Under the pieces are notes generated by a model. The model was not told the DNA's origin and did not search any database. It saw only the letters and a program-made list of their open reading frames with translations. Below, one piece after another: positions 12,723 through 25,124 of a DNA stretch of 64,000 bases. The DNA lies in the NCBI GenBank assembly GCA_948567375.1, contig OX419758.1:36533473-36597472 (forward strand), in the 5' to 3' direction. This DNA comes from Lunularia cruciata (taxonomy: Eukaryota; Streptophyta; Marchantiopsida; Lunulariales; Lunulariaceae). The position numbers and the translations under genes are program-made. Numbering within the stretch: position 1 is the first letter of the stretch; the number at the start of each line of letters is the position of its first letter.

Positions 12723-15641
12723 ATGGTGTCGAGATCTTATGCAAACCTTTTGGATCTAGGAACTGGGGCAGAGTCGCCCAGATGGGGCAGGAGAATGCCC
12801 AGAGTAATGACGGTGGCAGGGCTCTGCAGCGAAGCGGATGTGTGCCCCAGTCCTAGGAGCACGGCTTCAGGAGGAGCAACGCAGGAGCACATGATCATTG
12901 TGGGCCACATGCTGCCCCTACACGCAGAGAGGAGCGAGGATGGCCTGGAGTGGGACTTCAAGTGGGACGATGAATCTCTCATGCTGCAGCTCAAGGATGG
13001 AGTGGCCGCCGACAGGGAGATAATTTACATAGGCTGCCTCAAGGTGGATGTCAGCCTGGACGAGCAAGACGAAGTGGCTGCAAAGCTGCTAGAGAACTTC
13101 AATTGTGTGCCGGCATTCCTGCCGGCCGAGGTAAGAAGCAGTTTCTACCATGGCTTCTGTAAGGGTCAATTGTGGCCGCTGTTTCACTACATGTTACCCC
13201 TGAATGCGGGTCATGACGGCCGCTTTGACCGCTCTCAGTGGCAAGCTTATGTCTCAGTTAATAGAATGTTTGCCGACAAAGTCATGGAGGTCATCAGCCC
13301 TGATGTGGATTATGTGTGGATACATGACTACCACCTGCTTGTTCTGCCCACCTTTCTGAGGAAGAGATTCAACAAGATCAAGATGGGTTTCTTCTTGCAC
13401 AGCCCCTTCCCGTCTTCTGAGATCTACAGGACCCTGCCTGTGAGGGATGAGATTCTCAGGTCGCTGCTGAACGCTGATTTGATCGGGTTCCATACTTTTG
13501 ACTATGCTAGACACTTCTTGTCTTGCTGTAGTCGGATGCTAGGGCTGGAGTATGAATCCAAAAGAGGATATATAGGATTGGAGTACTACGGGCGGATGGT
13601 AGGGATCAAGATCATGCCTGTGGGAATACACATGGGCCAGCTAGAGACCGGCTTGAGCCTGCCAGAGACACAGTGGAGGACAGCAGAACTGAAAACACAG
13701 CTTGAAGGGAAAATTGTGCTGCTTGGGGTGGATGACATGGATGTATTCAAGGGCCTTAGTCTGAAGCTGCTGGCTATGGAGGCTCTGTTGAAGCAACATA
13801 TAGAGTGGCAGGGAAGGGTGGTCTTGGTGCAGATTGCGAACCCGGCTCGGGGCCGGGGGAAGGATGTCACCGACGTGCAGAATGAGATATACGGCTTGGT
13901 CAAGAAGATCAACATGGAGTTTGGCACCAAAAATTATCAGCCCGTCATGTTCATTGAGAGGAATGTTCCAGTGTGGGAAAGGATTGCTTTCTACACCCTT
14001 GCAGAGTGTTGTGTAGTAACAGCTGTGCGTGATGGGATGAATCTTATCCCGTATGAATATATTGTTTGTAGACAAGGTAGCTCTATTGCCGACGGTCAGT
14101 CGGGATCGTTGCCAGATTTGCCCAAGAAGAGTATGCTGGTGATCTCAGAATTCATTGGTTGTTCACCATCGTTGAGTGGAGCAATTCGTGTCAACCCATG
14201 GAATATCGATGCTCTGGCAGAGGCTATGAATGCCGCCATAACCATGCCTGAGTCAGAGAAGCATATTCGCCACGAGAAGCATTTCAAGTATGTCAGTACC
14301 CACGATGTTGGGTACTGGGCACAGAGTTTTGTGGCAGATTTGGAGAGAACTTGCAAGGAGCATTCACAGAGGAGGTGCTATGGAATCGGGTTCGGTCTGG
14401 GCTTTAGAGTGGTTGCCCTCGGTCCTAATTTCAGAAAGCTTTTGACTGAACACATTGTGTCGGCTTATAAGAGAAGTTCGAGCCGTGCCATTTTATTAGA
14501 CTATGATGGGACTATGATCCCTCAGAACTCTCACAGCAAGACTCCTAGTCCCCAAGTTTTGTCTCTCTTGAACACACTCTGCGCTGACCCCAAGAATATG
14601 GTCTTCGTTGTGAGTGGTCGAGGTCGACAAACTTTAAGTGATTGTTTTGCCTCATGTGAGAAGTTAGGCATTGCTGCCGAGCATGGATTCTTTTACAGGT
14701 GATCCCTTCTTCCACCATCTAAATTTGTTCTTGGAAATAGGAACTTATGCAGAGACTGCTTTTTTACGTTTTGCAGCACGAGCTCATCGAGTCCGTCCAG
14801 TTGCTGACTTCGGATTGGCCATTCTTCTTCTTATTATTCTGCAGGTGGCGTAGGGATGAAGAATGGACCTCTTGTATTTCGGTCCAGGACTTTGATTGGA
14901 AAGAGTTAGTGGCTCCAATCATGAAGCTCTACACGGAATGTACCGACGGTTCTTACATTGAGACAAAGGAAAGTGCACTTGTGTGGCATTTCCGGGATGC
15001 AGATCCAGATTTTGGATCCTGGCAAGCCAAGGAACTGTTGGATCACCTGGAAAGTGTTTTGGCAAATGAGCCCGTTGCTGTTAAAAGTGGTCAACACATT
15101 GTTGAAGTAAAACCACAGGTAACTTCAAAAGTCCTGCCCGGTCTGTATCCATGAATCTTGTGTATTCAACTCAACTGCTGATGCTTTGTTTTTGGTCTAA
15201 CAAGCCTTCTGTATTCTGATTCTACAGGGGGCTACCAAAGGTATGGTAGTTGAACAACTTCTATCAACCATGACGGGTCGTGGGGCACCTCCAGACTTTG
15301 TCCTGTGTATAGGAGATGATCGATCTGACGAAGACATGTTTGAGAGCATCGCAACAACAATGTCGGGATCTGACTCTCAAGCAACGGTTTTTGCCTGTAC
15401 TGTTGGGCGAAAGCCTAGCAAAGCTAAGTACTATCTAGATGATACTTTGGAGGTGATTATGACATTGCAAGGACTAGCACAGGCTTCTGCACAGGCTGCT
15501 GCACAGAAGGTCAGGGAAGAAAGAGCTGCCATCGCACAAGCGAGGTTACCAACCATTGCATCTGATCCGCAGATTAGAATGCCAGTCACATCGCCATCTC
15601 CACTGGTTGTGGAAACTCAACTTGCAAATCTACATATTTAG
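12723..15641 (+). CDS. Class II trehalose-6-phosphate synthase/phosphatase-like protein
   Basis: Exons 12723-14698, 14845-15118 and 15228-15641 join in phase to 887 residues, the normal size and three-exon layout of class II TPS (AtTPS5-11 type). The start MVSRSYANLLDL and PRVMTVAGL match the class N-terminus, and the ATG context (A at -3, G at +4) is good. The GT20 glucosyltransferase domain spans about residues 55-540, with IHDYHL (200-205) and HSPFPSSE (226-233). The phosphatase-like domain follows at about 585-860: LDYDGT (D593, D595), VVSGR, K754 in GATKG and GDDRSDEDMF (779-788), so HAD motifs look intact. Class II members generally lack synthase activity and act as cytosolic regulators in trehalose-6-phosphate and SnRK1 signalling; function here is inferred from the class. 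A GTATGAG follows the stop codon directly, so a 3' UTR intron is possible. Confidence 0.95.
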
Positions 15642-18600
15642 GTATGAGAACCTCTTCTGCTGTTTGGCTGTTATGTCTGCATTTGCATAAGTGAGTTGTG
15701 TATCCAGTGGCAAATGAAGTTTAGCTCCTTGAAAACTGTATCCTTGGAGGTCCGCAAGTACTTCTGTGGCGATTCTGAATGCCTGCTTATGTGTTCCTCA
15801 AGTGCCTTCTTGCTGCAAGTAGTCGTGGGTTGTTTGATCATATGTGCAAAGAAATTCTCATTTCCGAATATGTGCAACGAAATTAACCAGACCAAATATG
15901 TGATAACAGAATGTTGTGGTTATTGGATAACTGAAGTTACACGAAAAAACCATAAGGTTATAACTATGTACTCAATAATAATACGGTATAACTATGTACA
16001 AGGAGAAACCTAGAAACCATAGGAGTACTACGGTGTCTACGCATTAAAAGTCAAGTTCTGCTATCTTCAGCGATGTATAGTGACAAAGTTGAAGACCACA
16101 TGAGGGCTTGACTACTTCCGTGCCCGTGAGAGTAACGAGAAAAGTAGAAACTGAGTATTTTGAAAGTTCGGACTAAAGCAGCTTGATTGGTGAACGATGT
16201 AGCTTTATACTCTCCTGGTAGGGTCAGGACATATCTTCTTTCAGCTTCTCGTTGTGATTCTCTTTCCAGTGACATTGCGTCCAAGTCCAAACACGCAGGC
16301 GTACTGATTGTTGATGTAGGCTTGCTCTAAGGCTGGTTTTGATTTTTGACTTGCTCGGTGAGTTGCCAAACACGGGAGGCTAACTGTCCTTATGTATAGG
16401 CCTTTGTAAAAACGTCTCCTGCCCTCGCAAAACTGTCTCTCGTTCTCCCTCTCTACCAGTTGTAGTTGCACACACCTTTCAACTGGGGCTAGATGCATGG
16501 TATGGAGATTTGTGAAATGCAAGACAGCGAGATGCACTCTGTCCCTTGACATCCCTTATAGATTGTGAAGTGTTCCCCTATCAGATAGTATATTTCTATC
16601 CAATCTAGACCCGTCTGATCCATCCTTTGGGAGTATAATTCAGTTCTCTCGCTGCATAAAGCTATTTGATAGGCTTTTCACGTCCATTGCCCAATCTGGG
16701 AACAATTACTTTGTGAACCACCAGAATAGCGTGGTCAATCTCAGTGCTTTAGGGTTCCTACAGAGTCACGTGGAAGAGAGTATTAACAAAGTCAACTGGT
16801 TGCTGATGGTTGATCTATGATTGTTGGTATAGGTACGAGAAGTCTTGCGGTTCTTAGCTCTAGTTTTCTTAGCGCAAAGTTTTAAGTGTTACCCAAGATC
16901 TGAGTGTACCAGATCGTTGTGTCAAAACGTGATTTAAACTGGTATCTTTCCGTTAAACAGGTTGGATATATCAGTCATCTACTTTTGATCTTCTTCATAA
17001 GACCAATCCAGAAAGAACTTCAGGAGAGACAATTTGCTTTGGAAACTGAGACGATGATTCTTTTCGAGGTTCAATCATGTCCTCTGATGTGCAAGTAATT
17101 ACCATAAGAAATGGTTTCGTTGTCCTATTATCTGGGCTAGAGTGTGTAGGGTTTAAGAGTAAGGTTCAGGTTATGCGACACGGTCTTTTGTTTATCAGTG
17201 GACCACACATTATGTCTTTGCACTTCGCTTGGAGAATCCATTTCGGAAACGTCCACCAAGCAGCTTGATATTTATTGAGCACCGGATAGATGTGGCTTTT
17301 GTTCCTTGGTGTTGTATTTGTACCCCACTCGCAGACCTTTGATTAGAACTTGAATGTACTTGGGTCAAAAAACTTGTTTCTTTTGCTTGTGTTAACTTTT
17401 CATCACTTCTTAGTTGATCAAACTGAGCAGCGAAGATTTTCTGCACCTTGTAGGTGATGACGATTACTCTTCTATAAAATTTTGTAGAGTTATTGAGTAT
17501 CCTTATATCACCTCCATAGGTCAGAAGAGGAGGTCGTGTTGTACTCGGGGTGGTTGAACATTTTACAATGATGCTTGTTAAAACACACGAAAACTGGGTT
17601 CTTGGTGTTTGCAGGCTGTGCCACTTAGGTCTTGACTCGCTTTCAGTTTTTGTTTTGTGCAGACACCATGTGCAAGGTTTTGCCTCGGAGCTAGTTACAG
17701 ACGAGCTTTAGTGGTCTGATTTGCTTCCCATACAAATCTATTACAAGACAACGAAGATATTTTCATAGGAAGGATATTTGTTGAAGCATGTCTTCTGATG
17801 CATGGATGCACTTCAAGCTGCCTGGTACAAGCAACTTGGGCGTAACTGGAAACCGTGATAAGGACCTGTAAGAAGAAGATTTGCAGTGTCCATTGATCGT
17901 TACTAACACATTGTGCGCGCTCATTTTGATGATGGGACCACTGATGGTGAAGTATGTAGGCAGCAGTATTCTGCTTTCCCATTGGCAATGCAGCCGGGAG
18001 TTAAAGCAACAACTTGCCAAATGCCCCTGAACTACCTGGAGCTGGCGTGCCTCAGTAATCTGCAGGGCCCAGGAAATCTGGATAAGGATTGTACAGATCT
18101 TCAGGCATTCTGGCAGTGACTTATCTTTCTGCGCAAACTGCAGTCCCTTTATGAAATCAACGTATCTGGACTGCCCGTTCACATGATCTGTGATTCAGAT
18201 GGTCCATTGCACGTTTGGTGCTTCTCTTTTGCATCTAAGTGGTGTCCATTTACGTTGTTTTTCGCCAGGAGCAATCCTCTGCTAGGATACTTCTGTACAC
18301 TGAAAGTCAGTTACCAATCTAGCATGTCGATCAGCACAAGTCACCGCATGGCAGATCATAGCAATTCTGATGGAAGGTGTCGTGCAGTTGCTCTTTGAGT
18401 CAACAACTTGTCTGCAGCTCTGCTTTGAGATCGGTCTGGCCTTTGGATCTTTGATTCAAGAGATCAGATGTAAATATTCCATTGAATATTTGGTTCACCA
18501 GAGCAGAAGAATACATGAAAGAGTTGTGCTAAGCAGGTTAATATAGGAAACATGCTTATAGGGCCTGTGCGAAGCAGTTTGTGTATGGAATTGCTAGTAA

Positions 18601-21139
18601 GGTAGTTTATTGCATAGGTTGTAAGCAGTTGGATAGCTAGACCCTGTGGTTTTGTCATGGGTTATTGTCATCAGTCCCTCTCCGTTCTATCTAGCAGCTT
18701 GGTTTTGTCGTATTTGACCAGGCTATGGAGCACTTTTGGCCCAGATGTGCCGTTACAGAAATACTTCACAAGAATTAATTTTTTCTCTTAGTACACCTTG
18801 GGGAGGGTGGTAGCAGGATTGCCGAAAATGTCGGTCTCTAGCGGCAATAACTTGGCTTCGTGAGTGCCTCCTAGGAATGAAGCTGGAAGCTTTTGGTACT
18901 TTTACAGAAGTAGAAATACCGGCTAAAAAATGGCCTACACTTCGTTTTTATAGATTGACGTGCTGAATTTCCGCTGTTTGTAGTGGTAGGGGCAGGAGTA
19001 AGGTTTAGGTACAAGTGCATGTACAGGATGAGTATGGAATCTGAAGTAGCTGCCAATGTGATACTCCTGGAAATCACTATCTGAATATTACCAAATATTC
19101 TGGTCAGGAATGTAGATACATGACCTTTACTTGCCTCCCCCTTTCAAAACAAGTGGTTTCCTCCAGTTGATATATGTACTTCATGTACTCTATTGATTGA
19201 AATGTATGGCCACTGGCCGCTGAATTCCCACTAGTTTGTGACTTCAGAGTTGGCAATAAAGGGATCAAATTTCAACCAAATAAGCTTTATCTGAGCTGAT
19301 TGCTCTTTCCCAAGTTCGCATGTGTGCGTCCATCTAGGGGTTGTTTCCGGAGATTTCGATGTTGTTAGTGGGATCATCTAACAGCAGCAGCAGCAGCAGC
19401 AGTGGCCGCCGAGATGGAACTTTCAGTGATGGAGGTGCTGTGGCGTGGTTGACACCCTTTCTTGTTTTTTCTAACAGGTAAGTGCAGTTCCTTGATTGAC
19501 TTTCGTATGTCAATAAGTTTTTCTGTCCTCTCCTCAAGTCCATCTGGATTTTGGTGGAGTGATAGTTCACACCTTGGTTCTGAACTCAACTTTCTGCTTC
19601 TCTCTGCTTCTCTCTGCTTCTAGAGTTATTGTTGAAACCTTGGTTTTGACTTGAATTGCAAATTCGTTTATCCTTCTTAGCCTGGTGAGTCAAGCGTCTA
19701 TCCTTGGCATTTCTTTTGGGCTGGTGTCATAAGCCGTTTTCATTCACTCCAGATTTCATGATAGATGATTTGGAAGTTAACTTCAATTCGCTGGGAATAA
19801 GTAAGGAGACTACACAGATCTTTTGGACTCACACTCACTACTTGCAACAGCTTCTATGTTCTCATTGATATCTCTGTCTCCCTCTCCTTAAAGTAAGATT
19901 CTCTATCTTCTGACTACTGTCTACTGAGCTTCGGTTTTCTCATTGATATTTCCCTCTTCCTTTTCTTGAAGCAAGATAATCTTCCTTTATTGTGTAAAGT
20001 GCGTGCGATTGGAATTACTAGTTTTGACCTCTCATAATGGTCGGTGACAGGATGGTTGGGTGGGTGGTGTGATAGTTCCTTGATGGCACGCCGATCTAAG
20101 TAAGCATGCCTGAGATTGGAAAACCTTAGGTGACATCAAGGGTGGGTGGTTGGAGAAGGTTCGACATGTTTGAGTAAAGAGTTATTACTTTCCCCTGACG
20201 CGGAAACTCTAATTATAGACCAGAAGTGGGCTAATCTTACAGAGGTAGTATTATGTCCGGTGCTAAATGCAGTCGAAAATTGAAATTTGTGTACGCCAAT
20301 CTAAAACTAGCGCAAGATATAGCTACAAATTCGGTTTGAAACTTCTGATTATAAATGAATTTGATCATAAAAGTTCATGTGGATCATCAAAATTCAATGT
20401 CATTAGTCCAAGGAATTCCTGGTCTTAGAACTCTTTTTGTCATGCACAGTTTTATCAACATTCTGATGGATAGCTGTGCAAATTCATGTCGAGCTCATCA
20501 AATAAATCAACCTCTTATACAATTGTTTTCTTTGAAATTTATTCAGATATTCATGAAAATCATGAACATTGTGGTTCGTCTTGTGGCAGTTGTCACCGCA
20601 TGTGTGTTTAAACAGTAACATGTAGATACTTTAGGTGGACGAGATCTTTTGATGGATGAACTTTGTTTTAGGCTACCCTGGATGTTGTTTCACAGGTTAT
20701 TTGGGCACCTTTTCCCTCGGTGATGTACAGCCTGGCGGCGTCTGGCAGTGTGATGGAATACCTTGGGTTGAGATGATGAGCTCTGTTTTGAGTACTCGTG
20801 CTGCGAAGCTGAAAAGTAGACCACCAAGTTTAGTTGGCATAAGCGTTCTTTACCTCTACGTATGTTCATCCAAAGGCAAAGGCCGAGGCCGAGTGTAAAT
20901 GTAGTGCGGTGCATTATTACATACTAGCTGATGCTGATGCACTTGGCTTCACCACGCAGCTTGAATGAATGTGCAGGGAAGTCCTGCCCGGCTTAGGGTA
21001 TTGGAATCAAAAAGAGCAAAATCTGCTTTTATTGCATAACGTTGCTCGGTAATGCATGCTTCCTTCTTCAGATACTGCGTACTGGTTACATATTGAATGC
21101 CATGTTATACTCATGGAATGAATCAATCTCCCTTCCGCC
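15642..21139. other. TPS 3' flank and intergenic DNA, no gene recognised
   Basis: The left part must hold the TPS 3' UTR. No frame matches a known family. A (CAG)7 run lies at 19382-19402 and three 10-bp units (TYTCTGCTTC) at 19591-19620. From about 19850 the + strand becomes pyrimidine-rich, leading into the repeat block. Confidence 0.55.
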
Positions 21140-21292
21140 TTGCACAGATTTGCATCTTGTGTTGCTGTCAATTTCTAGTTGTTTAGACTTGCTTGCATTT
21201 ACTTTCGTAGATCTGCATCTTCGGTTTGCATCGGTCCTGTCCTGAGTGGGTGTGGCCCCTCGTTCTACAACCGGATTCTGCTCTCATTACTC
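21140..21292 (+). mobile_element. Retroposon family copy 1, degenerate 3' end
   Basis: Only the end is recognisable: a decayed hairpin near 21259-21270, then TTCTGCTCTCATTACTC. It is followed at once by the ATATATATTACGCCT target sequence used by copies 2 and 3. The 5' limit is uncertain. Confidence 0.5.
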
Positions 21293-21307
21293 ATATATAT
21301 TACGCCT

Positions 21308-21655
21308 CATGGGACCTCTGGTGTATACAGTGTTCCTACTCGACTCCATCCCACGTTTTTTATTTTTATCGTTCATGCAGTGCTTACTGACAGTCTTTTA
21401 CGTAGCGGTACCTATTTCTCGCTGTTGTTTGCATAGAGTTCTCGATTTCATGGTGGTTTATTAGTCTGTTAGCCATATGTTATTCTCAATTTGTTTCGAT
21501 TATGCCTTTGCTTCAAGTTACATTTGATGCATTCTACCTTATGGATTTCTCACCATTCTAGCACTGTCAATTATGTACATCTTGCTTATCGATCATTTGC
21601 ACCTCATGAGTTCTGGATAACCCGTTCCCAGAACGGCATCTGTTCTCGTATACCT
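21308..21655 (+). mobile_element. Retroposon family copy 2, 5'-truncated, 15-bp TSD
   Basis: This 348-bp copy starts inside the family sequence (as at 28134 onward) and ends with the shared 3' hairpin and CTCGTATACCT. ATATATATTACGCCT occurs at both flanks, 21293-21307 and 21656-21670, as an exact 15-bp direct repeat. This fits a target-site duplication from target-primed insertion. Confidence 0.8.
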
Positions 21656-21670
21656 ATATATATTACGCCT

Positions 21671-22205
21671 TCTGCTTCCCTTAGCTGTTTAGCGTCTCAG
21701 GACTCCAGCGTCCATAGTACTGGTTGTGATATACTTCATATCCGATCCTCTTAGGCTTCGCTCTCGTTACCCTGTTACACTTCGACCCGTTTCTGCAGCC
21801 ACATCTTCTGAGACTTCTTGTTTTGTTCCACTCCTCCATTCCCCAACTAATTCCCTCCCTAGTATTTTCCCTTCGTGCTTTGACTGCTTCCTGCTTCACC
21901 CTCTCGTGTCTACAGTGTTCCTACCCGACTCCAGCCCAGGCTTCATCTTTGTTCACGCACTGCTTACTGGCAGGCTCTTACATCACGTTTCCTATTCCTC
22001 GCCATCGGTTGCATAGCTGCTCTTGATTTCATGTTCTTTACTAGTCTGTTAGCCAGCGGTTATTCTCAATTTGTTTCAATTATGCTTTTGCTGCAGGATA
22101 CATTCTACATTCTACCTTAGGGATTTCACATTACTCTAGCATTGTGATTCATGTACATATTGCATATCGACCTGTTCCCAGAACAACTTCTGTTCTCGTA
22201 TACCA
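21671..22205 (+). mobile_element. Retroposon family copy 3, 5'-truncated, 15-bp TSD
   Basis: This 535-bp copy starts at TCTGCTTCCCTTAGC and ends with a partly deleted hairpin and CTCGTATACCA. Flanks are ATATATATTACGCCT (21656-21670) and ATATATATTATGCCT (22206-22220), one mismatch in 15. It shares its target with copy 2, so two insertions used one site. Confidence 0.75.
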
Positions 22206-22220
22206 ATATATATTATGCCT

Positions 22221-22410
22221 TGCTGTAGGCTTGTTTATCATACTGTTGATCAGGAGTTCTACGTGACTACTTATTTGATGGATATACTGTCTCCTGTGTT
22301 CCCATTGGATTGAATCCCATACTATTCATGTTAGAGCCTATCAGTAGTTCTTTTCCTATAAGCTTGTATACCATACGGTTATCCAGGAGTCCTACTTGAG
22401 TCCTGCATTT
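22221..22410 (+). other. Spacer within the repeat block
   Basis: Non-coding, pyrimidine-rich. The part near 22360-22400 resembles the start of the long copy near 27320 (a phrase reading TATACCATAC followed by GGAGTCCT), so it may be the older sequence into which copy 4 inserted. Confidence 0.45.
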
Positions 22411-22426
22411 ATATATAACCAATAGT

Positions 22427-23302
22427 CTTGGCACTCATGAGTTTTCGAGCAGAAACTCGGGACGAGGAGTACTGACAATTGTTCAACTACTTCGGCACTG
22501 CGTGAGGCACTGATGAAGTCGTTGGTGTTATCGTGGAGGTTTACTATGGCCGCCTTCTGCTTCCTTAAGTTGTTTAGCGTATCCGGACTCCAGTGTCCAT
22601 AGCACTGGGAGTGATATACTTTATCCTGTCCTCTTACGCTCCGCTATAGTTACACTCTTACATTTCTACCCGTTTCTACAGCCATAATCGCGAAATGCCT
22701 GCTACATCCACACATTCCTGTACTATTTCACTCCCTAGTCTTTTCCCTTCGCTCTCTGACTGCTTCCTGCCTCGCTCTCTACTGTTTCCTGTGTTCCTCC
22801 CCCACTCCATCCCACGTTCTTCATCTTCATCTGCGCACTGTATCCTGGTGGGCTCTTATAGCAAGTTTTCTATTCCTCTCGCTCCATCCACGCACTGCAT
22901 CCTGGCGGGCTCTTACAGCACATAGCACGTTTCCTATGCCTCTCGCTTTTGGTTGCATTGCTGCTCTCTGACTTCATTATTTTTTACTGGTGAACTCTTA
23001 CATCAAGCTCTCTAACCCACGCTCGCGTTGGCCTTGCTCTTCTCGATTTCAAGTTCGTTATTGTCCATTAGCAGTACGGTGTTCTCAATTTCTTGCACTT
23101 ATGCCTTTGCTACAGGTTACTTTTTTGCACCTATACTTTTGCTGCAGGTTATTTTAGATGCATTTTACACTAAAGATTTCATACTACACTAGCACTGTAA
23201 TTCATGTAAATGTTGTTTATCGAATATGTGCACTTGTGCACTTGTGCACTTCATGAGTTCTGGATAACCCGTTCCCCGAACGGCTTCTGCTCTCATTTAC
23301 CA
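22427..23302 (+). mobile_element. Retroposon family copy 4, unit-length (876 bp), perfect 16-bp TSD
   Basis: Begins CTTGGCACTCATGAG and ends with hairpin CCGTTCCCCGAACGG and CTCATTTACCA. ATATATAACCAATAGT flanks it exactly at 22411-22426 and 23303-23318. Three other copies (28492, 30031, 34733) also start at about TGGCACTCATGAG, so this may be a genuine 5' end and a unit length of about 870-890 bp. No ORF and no poly(A) tail. Confidence 0.85.
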
Positions 23303-23318
23303 ATATATAACCAATAGT

Positions 23319-24645
23319 GTGTCTAACAAGTATTAGTACTTGTTGGTTTATTTACTGACAAGGGGTCGCACTTTGGCCACTGCACCTCTCCTTCACAGTA
23401 CCCAAGGCCACTCAAAGCACCCAAGGCACTCCTCTCTGTAACCCCCCTCCCCCTTCCGCCCCTTCCTGCCCTTCCTGTTCGCCCCTTCCCCTCTTTGGAT
23501 TATTGTTTTCATTTCACTTTGGTTTGCTACTCGGTCTACTTCACTCTGTGCACTTTCGACCCCCGTTTCTATGGCAAACAATATGTTCTTTCCCTGTACC
23601 ACTGGATTCGCTCCCTACTGTCTTCATTGGGTGTCGAACAACTTCCTCCTTCCCGTGCAGTCTGACTTTGCTCCTTACTGTTTCCTTGTTGATTTCACTC
23701 AGTTAATTTACTACCTTCTTCATTTGTTGCATTATTGAGTGCTTCTATCAGTTTTTATCTGCATTCGATACTAACATTTGTTTCCTTTCAGGCTTTAACC
23801 AGGTATGTCTCGAGCCCCTTGCTTATTCATGTTCATGTTTTCATTTTCTTCATTTGGATGCTGATTTATTTGCATCACATAGTCATTCTGCTTATTATTA
23901 TTGCTACCTATTGTTTGGATTGTATGCTTCAATCGGTACAGCCTTTCCCCTTACCTTGAGCGGCACTGTTGGAAGCAGCCAAGTTTGCCTTGGCACTCAT
24001 GAGTTTTCAAGCGGAACCTCGGTAGGAGGGGTACTGACAATTGCTCAGATACTTTGGCATTGCCTGAGGCACTGATAAAGTCACAGGTTCTTTTGTGAAG
24101 GTTTACTATTGGCCGCCTTGTGCTTCCCTTTGCTGTTTAGTGTCTCAGGACTCAAGCATCCGTAGCGCTTGTTGTGACATACTTTATACCCTGTACTATT
24201 TCGCTTCGCTCTCGTTACCCTGTTACACTTCGATTCTTCCACTCCATTCCCCAGCTAATTCCCTCCCTATTATTTTTCCTTCGCTCTTTGCCTGATTCCT
24301 GGGTTCGACCTCTTGTGTATACAGCATTCCTACCAGACTCCAGCCCACGTTTTTAATTTTTATTGGTGATGCATTGCTTACTGGCAGTCTTTTACATAGC
24401 GTTTCCTATTTCTCGCAGTCGTTTGCCTAGAGTTCTTGATCTCACGGTTGTTTACTAGTCTGTTAGCCATATGTTATTCTCAATTTGTTTCAAGTATGCC
24501 TTTGCTTCAAGTTACCTTTGATGCATTCTACCTTATGGATTTCTCACTATTCTAGAATTGTGAATCATATACATCTTGCTTACTGATCATTTGCACTTCA
24601 TGAGTTCTGGATAACCCTTTCCTAGAATGGCTTCGGTTCTCGTAT
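23319..24645 (+). mobile_element. Retroposon family copy 5, long type
   Basis: Carries the 5' extension upstream of the TGGCACTCATGAG point, including the splice-like cassette (TACTAAC at about 23769, CAG, 11 nt at 23792-23802, GTATGT). It ends with a mutated hairpin (CCTTTCCTAGAATGG) and CTCGTATAC, followed by ATAT and then the solo LTR. No flanking direct repeat was found. Confidence 0.6.
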
Positions 24646-24651
24646 ACATAT

Positions 24652-25052
24652 TGATAAGAACCAAGCTTCCTACTCTTTGAAGTGGAAGGTCTATCACTCT
24701 CCTCTTATCTTTGATGTATCAGACATCACTACTGCAATACTAGACCTCTCTCTTTGTATCACAGCTCACAAGCATCAAGTAGGTTCTCTCATGCAGCACT
24801 AGTAGCCTCTAATACTGAGATATCAAAAGACAATCTTGAGATGATGTTAGGCAACTCAAGACTTCACGAAATGCAAGGAAGAGGTGTTGGGAATCACCCT
24901 TGTTGAAGAACTGATTGAAACAGGAGTAGAAAACACTCTTATATACACTTAAGCAAACCCTAGGGGGTTGCTTTGCTTACCCTAATTAGGGCTGCGCACA
25001 CTCTTTACCCTAAGTAGAGGACATTTGGCAGGGCTTCTAGAGGATTCTAACA
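24652..25052 (-). mobile_element. Solo LTR of a Copia-like element
   Basis: Read on the minus strand, the 401 bp start TGTTAGAATCC and end GGTTCTTATCA, the TG...CA termini of LTRs. A TATA box (TGTATATAAGAG, minus strand, near 24935-24950) sits in the middle as expected. No primer site or polypurine tract adjoins it, so it is a solo LTR. Its 5-bp flanks do not match, which may mean recombination between two elements or later change. It differs from the surrounding family in base composition and strand. Confidence 0.65.
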
Positions 25053-25100
25053 AAACTTTCAAGTCAAGGGAAGTCTCTAAACTAGAGATTAATTAAACTA

Positions 25101-25122
25101 TAATATATATATATATATATAG
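25101..25122. repeat. (TA)n microsatellite
   Basis: A run of TA dinucleotides separates the solo LTR flank from the next retroposon copy. Confidence 0.9.
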
Positions 25123-25124
25123 AT

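Noticed and set aside
13254..14356. Minus-strand frames inside the TPS gene.
   Set aside because: Shadows of the strongly supported plus-strand coding sequence.
21600..21660. 3' hairpin as a Helitron end.
   Set aside because: No CTRR terminus follows the hairpin and no TC start is seen, and the copies have target-site duplications, which Helitrons do not make.
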